Origin: an uncultured Dermatophilus sp.
GTDB lineage: Bacteria > Actinomycetota > Actinomycetes > Actinomycetales > Dermatophilaceae
DNA: 5,235 nt
Assembly (NCBI GenBank): GCA_945876925.1
Contig: CAMCQD010000162.1
Location: 1-5,235, forward strand
Reading direction: 5' to 3'
Shown here: piece by piece, positions 1 to 4,714 of the stretch
Position numbering within the stretch: the first letter of the stretch is position 1
Layout of the letters: each line of letters opens with the position of its first letter
The notes under the pieces: generated by a model
Seen by the model: only the letters and a program-made list of their open reading frames with translations
Database searches by the model: none
What the model was told of the DNA's origin: nothing
Translations under genes and position numbers: made by a program

Positions 1-970
1 ACGTGTCGTAGGCGAGCTCGGGGAAATACAGGATCGCGTACGCCATCCCCAGGGATTTCAATTCGCTGAGCTTCTCCGCGATCTGCTCCGGGGTGCCCGT
101 CAGGGGGCTTTTCCGCAGCATGTCCACCTGACGCTCGGCGAGTTCTTCCGAGGCGCCGCCGTCAAGGAAGCGGTATTTGACCAGCTCGAGCTTGCCTTCA
201 ATATCCTGCTCATTCTGGCCGATGATGACATTGTAGTTAGCCGAGCGGACGATCTCATCGTAATCGCGGCCCACGTCACGGCAATGCCCTGCGAGGATCT
301 CGCTCTTGCGGGCGAATTCCCCGGGGGTGCCGTCGAAATTCGTGTAATCGGCGTATTGCGCGGCGATCCGCAGGGTCTTGCGTTCCCCGCCGCCGGCGAT
401 CCACAACGGGATGCCGTTGCCCGCGGAGCCGGGCAGGGCGGTTCCCTGCAGCGGACGGGGCCGCACGATGGCGTGATCGGCCAGGTAGTTCTCCCCGTCG
501 ACGGTGACTTCGCCGCCGGTCCACGCCTGCCGGAGGATCGCGGCACCCTCGGCCAGCATCGCCAGCCTCTCCCCCGCCCGCGGGAAGCCGTATCCGTAGG
601 CGAGCCATTCATGCTCGTACCAGCCGGCGCCGATGCCCACGTCGACCCGCCCTGAGGAGATGACGTCGACGGTCGCGGCCACCTTGGCCAGGTAGACCGG
701 GTTGCGGTAGCCCATGCACGTGCACATCTGCCCCAGCCGAACCCGGCCGGTCACGGCGGCGAATGCGGACATGAGCGTCCAGGCTTCGTGCGTCGCCTCC
801 TGCGAGGGCACCGGGACGGTGTGGAAGTGGTCGTACACCCACACCGATTCCCACGTGTGCGACCCGTCGGCGGCCCGGGCCAGGCCGGCCATGACACCCC
901 ACTGCTGCTCCGGCGGGACCCCGACCAGGTCCATTCGCCAGCCTTGCGGGATGAAAAGCCCGAACCGCAT
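1..970 (-). CDS. Luciferase-like (LLM class) probable F420-dependent oxidoreductase, C-terminus cut by window edge
   Basis: Reading from the ATG at 970 down to base 2 gives 323 residues without a stop. The sequence has the (beta/alpha)8 luciferase-like monooxygenase layout: an MRFGLFIPQGW start, ESVWVYDHFHT (residues 41-51), a GRVDVGIGAGWYEHEW block (107-122) and IPLWIAGGGERKTLRIA (187-203). This pattern matches the actinobacterial group typified by Mycobacterium tuberculosis Rv1855c, whose members are predicted to use the deazaflavin F420 for cytoplasmic hydride transfer; the substrate is unknown. A purine-rich AAGGGGG at 984-978 lies 7 bases before the ATG and supports this start. Relatives are about 300-330 residues, so probably only a few residues are missing past the left edge. 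The gene is divergent from the aldo/keto reductase. Family assignment is firm; F420 rather than FMN use is inferred from the subgroup. Confidence 0.93.
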   Translation of the reverse strand, partial: MRFGLFIPQGWRMDLVGVPPEQQWGVMAGLARAADGSHTWESVWVYDHFHTVPVPSQEATHEAWTLMSAFAAVTGRVRLGQMCTCMGYRNPVYLAKVAATVDVISSGRVDVGIGAGWYEHEWLAYGYGFPRAGERLAMLAEGAAILRQAWTGGEVTVDGENYLADHAIVRPRPLQGTALPGSAGNGIPLWIAGGGERKTLRIAAQYADYTNFDGTPGEFARKSEILAGHCRDVGRDYDEIVRSANYNVIIGQNEQDIEGKLELVKYRFLDGGASEELAERQVDMLRKSPLTGTPEQIAEKLSELKSLGMAYAILYFPELAYDT

Positions 971-1333
971 GAGAGTTCCCCCTTCGCTCCGTCGCTGACG
1001 CGCAACACCGCGCCTCCTCCAGTGTGCCCGCCCGGGCCCCGGCTGCGGAGCGCAACGCGCGCCATCCGGCAGCGCGGCCCGCCGGCGGTATTAAGTCCCG
1101 CATAGTGGCATAGCGCGGTTGCCGGGCGTATGCCGGCCGGATGCGGCTGAACGGTCTCGTGCGTGAACCTGCGCCTGCCGGAACGCGCCAGGGCGCGCCA
1201 CCTGGACCGGCTGTCATGCGCAAACTGCACGATCCCGTCGGCCCAGGTCAGCTGCTCCGGCTTCCGTTTCACGCCGGTGCGCAATACCGGCCGGAGCCTA
1301 GGTTAGCTGGCGTCGTTACCGTACCGTGTAACC
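971..1333. other. Divergent intergenic region, no convincing gene
   Basis: This stretch separates the starts of the luciferase-like gene (minus) and the aldo/keto reductase (plus), so it should hold both promoters. Visible structure: a direct repeat GCATAG-TG-GCATAG at 1100-1113, next to the only A+T-rich patch on the left side (TATTAAG near 1089-1095), which could be part of the minus-strand promoter, although no good -35 partner is seen. On the right, GGTTA (1301-1305) and TAACC (1329-1333) form an inverted repeat, with GTTAC/GTAAC nested inside. Open frames crossing it on both strands lack ribosome sites and look like G+C-driven shadows. Confidence 0.6.
1299..1333 (+). promoter_or_regulatory. 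Candidate leaderless promoter of the aldo/keto reductase
   Basis: TACCGT at 1322-1327 fits the actinobacterial -10 pattern TAnnnT and ends 6 bases before the ATG, placing the expected transcription start at or next to the A of the start codon. No Shine-Dalgarno-like purine run exists upstream of the ATG (the last 12 bases are TACCGTGTAACC), which fits a leaderless mRNA, a common arrangement in actinomycetes. The -35 partner is poor (TAGGTT at 1299-1304, 17-base spacer), so this is a suggestion only. Confidence 0.35.
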
Positions 1334-2170
1334 ATGTCGATACCGGTCTACGAACTCAACGACGGCTCAACTGTGCCCGTCATCGGTTTCGGAACTTATC
1401 CGCTCCGGGGAGAAGAAGGCACTGCCGCCATCACGAGCGCCCTCGAGGTCGGATATCGCCTCATAGATTCCGCGGTAAATTACGAGAACGAAGAATGCGT
1501 CGGCGAGGCTTTCCGCCGCAGCGGACTAGACCGCGAAGATGTTATTATCGGGACCAAGATCCCGGGCCGTTTCCAGGCGTTTGACGAGACCATCGCCAGC
1601 ATTGAACTGTCGCTGCGCAAGATGCGGCTCGATTATGTCGATTACGCGCTCATCCACTGGCCCAACCCCAGCGTGGGCCTGTACCGCGAAGCCTGGCGCG
1701 GCCTGGTCGAGGCCCGCGACCGCGACCTCGTGCGGATCATCGGGGTGAGTAACTTCACCAAGCGCTTCCTCGTCGAGATCATCGACGACTCGGGGGTCAT
1801 CCCGTCCATCAACCAGGTCGAGCTGCACCCCGCGTTCGCCCAGGATCAGCTGCTCGCGGTAGACCGGCACCTGGATGTCCAGACCATGTCGTGGTCGCCG
1901 CTGGGCCGGGCGGGTTCCGCGTTGCGCTCGGCTCCCGTGGTCGCTGCGGCCCAGGAGCATGACGTCTCCCCGGCGCAGGTGATCCTGCGCTGGCATCTCC
2001 AGATCGGGGCGCTCCCGGTGCCGAAGGCGGCCAGCCGGGAACACCAGGAGGAGAACCTCGGCATCTTCTCCTTCGAGCTGACTGAGGCCCAGATGGACGC
2101 CATCACCGGGCTGAGCCGTCCCGACGGCCGCCTGTTCGACGGCGACCCGAACACGCACGAGGAGATGTGA
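1334..2170 (+). CDS. Aldo/keto reductase (2,5-diketo-D-gluconate reductase-like, AKR5 type)
   Basis: This 278-residue protein is a cytoplasmic NAD(P)H-dependent carbonyl reductase of the aldo/keto reductase superfamily with a TIM-barrel fold. The catalytic tetrad is intact: Asp45, Tyr50, Lys75 and His108 (in LIHWP). Further family marks are GFGTYPL (18-24), the signature around GYRLIDSAVNY (40-50), GVSNF (137-141), NQVELHP (160-166), SWSPLG (186-191) and PVPKAASREHQEENL (228-242). Length and layout match bacterial 2,5-diketo-D-gluconate reductases, but actinomycetes carry many such enzymes and the substrate cannot be read from sequence. The cofactor loop is unusual: after Lys231 it has Ala232 and His237 where the family usually has Ser and Arg contacting the NADPH 2'-phosphate. 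The start is chosen because the family N-terminus (PVYELNDGSTVPVIGFG) begins right there. A strong hairpin follows the stop, suggesting a single-gene transcript. Confidence 0.95.
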   Translation: MSIPVYELNDGSTVPVIGFGTYPLRGEEGTAAITSALEVGYRLIDSAVNYENEECVGEAFRRSGLDREDVIIGTKIPGRFQAFDETIASIELSLRKMRLDYVDYALIHWPNPSVGLYREAWRGLVEARDRDLVRIIGVSNFTKRFLVEIIDDSGVIPSINQVELHPAFAQDQLLAVDRHLDVQTMSWSPLGRAGSALRSAPVVAAAQEHDVSPAQVILRWHLQIGALPVPKAASREHQEENLGIFSFELTEAQMDAITGLSRPDGRLFDGDPNTHEEM

Positions 2171-2184
2171 TCCGCCGCTCCTGG

Positions 2185-2205
2185 CCCCCGTCCCGCTGAC
2201 GGGGG
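2185..2205 (+). terminator. Hairpin terminator after the aldo/keto reductase
   Basis: A perfect 8-bp stem, CCCCCGTC (2185-2192) with GACGGGGG (2198-2205), closes a 5-base loop 14 bases after the TGA. There is no T tract, as is usual for terminators in high-G+C actinomycetes. It should end the aldo/keto reductase transcript. Confidence 0.7.
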
Positions 2206-2229
2206 GATATCCCGGCCGCCCACGGCTGT

Positions 2230-2268
2230 GGCCAGGCCCGCCTGGCCCCGGCCCGCCAAGCGGCGGGC
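2230..2268. repeat. Two adjacent perfect stem-loops
   Basis: GGCCAGG-CCCG-CCTGGCC (2230-2247) and GCCCGCC-AAGC-GGCGGGC (2251-2268) are each perfect 7-bp stems with 4-base loops, 3 bases apart, and follow the main terminator. They could be backup terminators or a structured 3' end. They lie inside an open frame that continues into the downstream gene, but their symmetry and the late ribosome site argue that this part is not coding. Confidence 0.55.
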
Positions 2269-2415
2269 GAGGGGGCCTCCCGGCCCTGCCATCGCGAAAA
2301 CTCTTCCGAGGCCAATCACCGGACGCACCTGGCGGATCTGCGGTCGTGCCCGGAGCCGGCCGGGCGATCCGGTGAAGTGCTGGCCCCTGCGGCCGATGGG
2401 GAACCCATCATCCAC

Positions 2416-2429
2416 GGACGGAACCGTCC
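2416..2429. promoter_or_regulatory. Symmetric palindrome upstream of protein A, possible operator
   Basis: GGACGG-AA-CCGTCC is a perfect 14-bp inverted repeat ending 38 bases before the start codon of the 2468 gene. Its position suits a regulator site or a 5'-leader hairpin (5-bp stem, GAAC loop). The remaining bases between 2269 and 2455 show no -10/-35 pair that I would defend. Confidence 0.3.
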
Positions 2430-2455
2430 CGGCACTGCGCCGGGGCGGACGGCGC

Positions 2456-2461
2456 AGGAGG
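2456..2461 (+). promoter_or_regulatory. Strong Shine-Dalgarno fixing the start of protein A
   Basis: AGGAGG lies 6 bases before the ATG at 2468, a full consensus site at ideal spacing. It decides the start: the same frame is open back to a further ATG at 2228, but that one has no such site and would make an Arg/Pro-rich leader translated through the hairpins. Confidence 0.8.
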
Positions 2462-2467
2462 CCGACT

Positions 2468-2908
2468 ATGTCAGTTACATCCGTGCCCCGCAGCACCATG
2501 AACGCGGCCCGGGCCCCGATCGACGATGCCGCGGCGGCGTCCCCGGCATCGTCCTCAACGGCCACGTTGCTCGAAGGGGTGCTGTGGTCGGACCCGGCCA
2601 CCTGCCAGCGGGCGCTGACCGCGCTGGTCGCCGACGAGCTCATCGTGCTGGCGACCTGGCCGGCCATCTCGGTTATCGAATTGCCGGACGGCACCTGGGC
2701 GGTCGACCTGCCGCGGGCCGGCGGCACGGGACTGGTCGTGGTGCCGCGGGTGCGGGGAACCGACATCGACTCGGTGATGTGGGAGCTGATCCCGCGGGCT
2801 GCTTCGGGCGGCCCGGACGCGAGCGCCGCCCCGCTGGCGGTGGAACCCCTCGGGTTGCAGCCCAGCCTGGTGCACGAGCTGCTCGCCTGCGCCCGGCCCG
2901 CCAGCTGA
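2468..2908 (+). CDS. Uncharacterised 146-residue protein A, paralogue of protein B
   Basis: I do not recognise this family. Residues 1-32 are Ala/Ser/Pro/Thr-rich and probably disordered, with no signal peptide; the rest looks like a compact soluble alpha/beta domain without a membrane segment. Visible marks are LLEG (34-37), a helix-like stretch DPATCQRALTALVADELIVLA (42-62), DGTWAVDLP (74-82), RGTDIDSVMW (96-105), SGG (113-115) and LGLQPSLVHELL (128-139). Most of these recur in the same order in the protein at 3685-4158, so the two are diverged copies of one family. The start follows a consensus AGGAGG. Codon use is ordinary for the window, so it is a real gene, not a shadow. It converges on the exported-protein gene with a 32-base gap. 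A regulatory, adaptor or binding role is possible, but no catalytic motif is seen and none is assigned. Confidence 0.85.
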   Translation: MSVTSVPRSTMNAARAPIDDAAAASPASSSTATLLEGVLWSDPATCQRALTALVADELIVLATWPAISVIELPDGTWAVDLPRAGGTGLVVVPRVRGTDIDSVMWELIPRAASGGPDASAAPLAVEPLGLQPSLVHELLACARPAS

Positions 2909-2913
2909 CCCCC

Positions 2914-2939
2914 GCACCCCGCCCCCGGTATCCGGGTGC
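2914..2939. terminator. Hairpin between convergent genes, possible bidirectional terminator
   Basis: The 32-base gap between the two convergent stops contains CCCGG-TAT-CCGGG (2924-2936), a perfect 5-bp stem. An overlapping alternative pairs GCACCC (2914-2919) with GGGTGC (2934-2939). Being symmetric and shared by both 3' ends, it could stop transcription from either side. The stems are short and there is no T tract. Confidence 0.45.
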
Positions 2940-2940
2940 C

Positions 2941-3372
2941 TCAGCCGGAACCGGAGGGCACCGCTGAGACGTCAACGACCGTGCACGTGAGCTTTCCCTT
3001 CAGGCCGGAGCGGATGCCCTGCTCGGCCGATCTGACGGCTTCGCCCGGTTCGACTGCCACCGCGACCAGCCCGACCCCGTCAACCCGGACCCCGCCCTGG
3101 GAGATGTCCACCGAGGCGATGAAGCTCGCCCGCCGGGAACCGGAATTAGTGATCGTCCCCTCGACCTGGGCATGCCCGGACGGACTCACCTTGCAGGTGC
3201 TGATATCGACGGCATCGGCGCTGGGCGCGAAAGCCACGGACCCCGCCGCGCCCGTCACGGCAGCAGCACCTGGCACGGCCAGATCGGAGGCCGCGCCGCC
3301 CGTCCCCGCAGCCGAGCAGGCCGCCGGGGCGGCCACCACTAGCAGCAACCCGGCCAGTGCAGCCTTTCGCAT
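2941..3372 (-). CDS. Small exported protein, probable lipoprotein, with a beta-rich domain
   Basis: The 143-residue product starts with a classical Sec signal: MRK followed by a hydrophobic core (AALAGLLLVVAAPAAC), then Cys19 as the likely lipidated residue. The lipobox is imperfect because -3 is Pro16 instead of Leu/Val, so cleavage by ordinary signal peptidase after APA is an alternative. Residues 20-55 form a Gly/Ala-rich linker. The domain at 56-137 alternates short strands: DISTCKV, HAQVEGTITNSGS (67-79), RRASFIASVDIS (80-91), VEPGEAV (107-113) and LTCTVVDVS (128-136). That resembles the FxLYD-like beta-sandwich domains common in actinobacterial cell-envelope lipoproteins. Cys60 and Cys130 could form a disulfide outside the cell. 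It is convergent with protein A and divergent from protein B. The specific function is unknown. The ribosome site is weak (GAAGGG at 3390-3385, 12 bases away). Confidence 0.85.
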   Translation of the reverse strand: MRKAALAGLLLVVAAPAACSAAGTGGAASDLAVPGAAAVTGAAGSVAFAPSADAVDISTCKVSPSGHAQVEGTITNSGSRRASFIASVDISQGGVRVDGVGLVAVAVEPGEAVRSAEQGIRSGLKGKLTCTVVDVSAVPSGSG

Positions 3373-3416
3373 AGCAACGCCCCGCCCTTCACCCCGTATT
3401 CAGCGCCCTTGATCCC

Positions 3417-3443
3417 ATTCTATTGATAAATTAAGCATCTCAA
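3417..3443 (-). promoter_or_regulatory. Candidate promoter of the exported-protein gene
   Basis: On the minus strand, TTGAGA (3443-3438) and TAGAAT (3422-3417) match the -35 TTGACA and -10 TAnnnT patterns of the main vegetative sigma factor, in the A+T-rich patch. The 15-base spacer is shorter than the usual 17. Transcription would begin near 3410, giving a leader of about 40 bases before the ATG at 3372. Confidence 0.4.
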
Positions 3444-3643
3444 ACTCAGGCATCCGTCCATCACAAACGACCGATCTATCACCGGGCACACCTCACGGCT
3501 GACGCACAGAAATCCCCCGTGAAACACCAGGCCTGCGAGGGCATCTTTTCCGTAATGATCGAAAACTGGCCGCGGACTGTAACCTCTCCCGCCCCGGCCG
3601 CGATGAATTCTTCGTACCGGCCGGCCCCGAGCCGGCACCGGCC

Positions 3644-3668
3644 GCTCGATCGCGCGAGCTGATCGCGC
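3644..3668. repeat. Direct repeat and hairpin just before protein B
   Basis: GATCGCGC occurs twice, at 3648-3655 and 3661-3668, 13 bases apart. The first copy lies inside an inverted repeat GCTCG (3644-3648) / CGAGC (3655-3659). The pair ends 4 bases before the ribosome-binding site, so it could be an operator or a leader hairpin affecting translation; chance is also possible in such G+C-rich DNA. Confidence 0.3.
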
Positions 3669-3672
3669 CTTT

Positions 3673-3678
3673 GGAGGG
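3673..3678 (+). promoter_or_regulatory. Shine-Dalgarno fixing a TTG start for protein B
   Basis: GGAGGG ends 6 bases before TTG at 3685. No in-frame ATG or GTG near the beginning is similarly placed, so this site is the main reason for accepting the rare TTG start. Confidence 0.75.
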
Positions 3679-3684
3679 ATTGCC

Positions 3685-4158
3685 TTGACGACCCGGACCG
3701 TCCGTCGCGACGAACTGAGCCAGGCCGCCAGCGCGGTTGACAATGCTCCCGCTCAGCTCGGCGTGCCAGTGCTCATCGAGGGCCTGCTGCTCGACGCACC
3801 CGCCAGGGCGCAGCACTGCCTGGCGGCCTTCGCCTACCGCCAGCTAGCCTCCCGGCCGTTCCGCACGCGGGTCGGGCGCCGCCGGGATGGCGACTGGGCG
3901 GTGGAAATCGCCGGCGAGCACGACCGGTGGCTCAGCATGCGGCCGGTCACCCGGGGCTGCGCCGACATCGACGAGGTCCGCTGGGACGTCGCCGTGCGCG
4001 ATTCCGGGGGCGACCCGGTACCCGTGCCGCCAGGGGACGGTGACGACGGGACCTTCGTGCGCGAGCACCTCGGAGTAGATCCCGGCCTGGTAGAAGACCT
4101 GGTCAGCATCGCCCTGGCCACTCCCGGGCTCGACCGGCACTTCCGGCTCGCGAGCTAA
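3685..4158 (+). CDS. Uncharacterised 157-residue protein B, paralogue of protein A
   Basis: This is the second member of the same unrecognised small-protein family. Collinear matches to protein A (A numbering in brackets) are EG 32-33 [36-37], PA 39-40 [43-44], DGxWAV 68-73 [74-79], RG 90-91 [96-97], DIDxVxW 94-100 [99-105], SGG 107-109 [113-115] and LGxxPxLV 129-136 [128-135]. Protein B is more charged, with an Arg-rich stretch RTRVGRRRDGDW (60-71) in place of A's hydrophobic one, an acidic Gly/Pro/Asp loop (110-122), and an 18-residue C-terminal extension ending LDRHFRLAS. No signal peptide, membrane segment or catalytic motif is visible, so it is probably cytoplasmic. Translation likely starts at TTG behind GGAGGG. 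It is transcribed away from the exported-protein gene and followed by a hairpin. Function unknown. Confidence 0.85.
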   Translation: MTTRTVRRDELSQAASAVDNAPAQLGVPVLIEGLLLDAPARAQHCLAAFAYRQLASRPFRTRVGRRRDGDWAVEIAGEHDRWLSMRPVTRGCADIDEVRWDVAVRDSGGDPVPVPPGDGDDGTFVREHLGVDPGLVEDLVSIALATPGLDRHFRLAS

Positions 4159-4159
4159 C

Positions 4160-4179
4160 CCGGCCGGCGCGCGGGCCGG
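4160..4179 (+). terminator. Hairpin terminator after protein B
   Basis: CCGGCC (4160-4165) pairs with GGCCGG (4174-4179) around an 8-base loop, starting 2 bases after the TAA. A shifted alternative pairs GCCGGC 4163-4168 with 4175-4180. Both are all-G+C stems without a T tract, as usual in this type of genome. Confidence 0.55.
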
Positions 4180-4203
4180 CGACGGCACGGCGGGACGAGC
4201 AGC

Positions 4204-4270
4204 GCCTGGCCAGGCAGCCGCCACCGGCGCGCCTGCGCGCACCCGGTGCCCGGCTGACGCCACAGCCGGG
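4204..4270. repeat. Cluster of three inverted repeats
   Basis: In order: GCCTGGCCAGGC, a perfect 12-bp palindrome (4204-4215); a 10-bp stem made of CACCG+GCGCG (4222-4231) and CGCGC+CGGTG (4236-4240, 4244-4248) with a CCTG loop and a 3-base bulge; and CCCGGCT (4249-4255) with AGCCGGG (4264-4270) around an 8-base loop. Together with the terminator at 4160 they form a run of structured sequence after protein B, perhaps layered terminators or a structured RNA end. Confidence 0.5.
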
Positions 4271-4429
4271 GACTGAGCGGGCCCGGCACCGGCCAGCCCC
4301 CCCGAGGAGGATACCCCCGGGCGTACCCCGGGATCACAGGCTATCACCAGGGCCAACGCCGCACTTCAGCTTCCCGGCGGCAGCTTCTCATCCGGGCCGG
4401 CGGATACCTCTTCCCGCCCGTAAACACGT

Positions 4430-4448
4430 GCGAGTAAGGCTAGCCTTA
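4430..4448. promoter_or_regulatory. Palindrome resembling a DtxR/IdeR-type iron box
   Basis: TAAGGCTAGCCTTA at 4435-4448 is a perfect 14-bp palindrome. Laid against the 19-base iron-regulator consensus TWAGGTWAGSCTWACCTWA, bases 4430-4448 agree at 14 of 19 positions by eye: 14 of the last 15 match, while the first four do not. Such boxes are bound by Fe2+-loaded DtxR-family repressors in actinomycetes. It is 266 bases before the hydrolase start, far for a simple promoter operator unless the transcript has a long leader. Confidence 0.4.
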
Positions 4449-4699
4449 TCCCGCTGCCAACGTGTGGGGCATCCGCCACATTTAACATCGTGAGGGCAGT
4501 ATCGCAGGCGGTCAGCCTCGTCGCAGATCACATTGTTACCCGCCCGGGATCCCCCTCTCGCCACCCGGCCGATGTTCGGCAAGACTTTCCGCTGCGTCGC
4601 TGCGGCAAGACACGACTTGTGAGACGATTGGCCCGGTCGGGCGTCCAGCAGGCATGCACGATCCACGCCGGAGCAGGGGGGCCCCGCGTGATCGCAAGA

Positions 4700-4706
4700 G
4701 GGGGAG
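4700..4706 (+). promoter_or_regulatory. Shine-Dalgarno supporting the GTG start of the hydrolase
   Basis: GGGGGAG lies 8 bases before GTG 4715. A competing in-frame GTG at 4688 is also preceded by a G run (4676-4681), which would add nine residues. The 4715 choice is preferred because its site has the better purine mix and spacing. Confidence 0.55.
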
Positions 4707-4714
4707 AACAAGCC

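Larger units (their letters stand above)
3373..3684. other. Divergent intergenic region with an A+T-rich patch
   Basis: This separates the exported-protein gene (minus) from protein B (plus). About 3396-3480 is far richer in A+T than anything else in the window (for instance around TATTGATAAATTAAGC at 3421-3436), then the sequence returns to G+C-rich repeats of CCGG and GGCC by 3615-3645. The patch holds the candidate minus-strand promoter. For protein B only weak -10-like words occur (TAATGAT near 3555, TGTAAC near 3578) without convincing -35 partners. No gene is seen; a minus-strand open frame from 3743 across the region is a shadow of protein B with no ribosome site. Confidence 0.55.
4159..4714. 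other. Long intergenic region (about 550 bases), no gene seen
   Basis: The first 110 bases are packed with inverted repeats. Next comes a near-duplicate TACCCC(C)GGG at 4312-4321 and 4324-4332, then an unstructured part, the iron-box-like palindrome near 4440, and a more mixed composition up to the hydrolase start. The hydrolase frame is open upstream to 4424, with GTG codons at 4490, 4619 and 4688, but codons there are not G/C-biased at the third position. An AGGAGG at 4305-4310 has no start codon at a suitable distance. The region probably contains the hydrolase promoter and a long leader. Confidence 0.6.

Noticed and set aside
1140..1284. Minus-strand open frame starting TTG 1284 with fairly G/C-rich third positions
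   Set aside because: No ribosome site, runs on in the wrong frame over the real luciferase-like gene, and high third-position G+C is expected by chance at this composition. A protein search could still reveal a gene remnant.
1298..1316. Iron-box-like half site TAGGTTAGC upstream of the aldo/keto reductase
   Set aside because: Only the left half fits the DtxR/IdeR consensus (9 of 19 positions overall by eye); the right half is unrelated.
1141..1584. Plus-strand open frame overlapping the start of the aldo/keto reductase
   Set aside because: Overlaps the well-supported reductase in another frame and has no family features.
2397..2430. ECF sigma-factor promoter (GGAAC-type -35) before protein A
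   Set aside because: The spacing from either GGAAC to a CGTC-like -10 is wrong, and the second GGAAC is part of a palindrome.
2228..2467. N-terminal extension of protein A to an ATG at 2228
   Set aside because: No ribosome site there, a consensus AGGAGG sits before 2468, the leader would be Arg/Pro-rich, and the stretch contains perfect hairpins typical of non-coding DNA.
1846..2766. Long minus-strand open frame (306 codons)
   Set aside because: It covers the reductase and protein A antisense, has Arg/Ser/Pro-rich content without domain features, and crosses terminator hairpins.
4305..4310. Orphan AGGAGG that could start a small gene
   Set aside because: No ATG, GTG or TTG lies at a suitable distance downstream.
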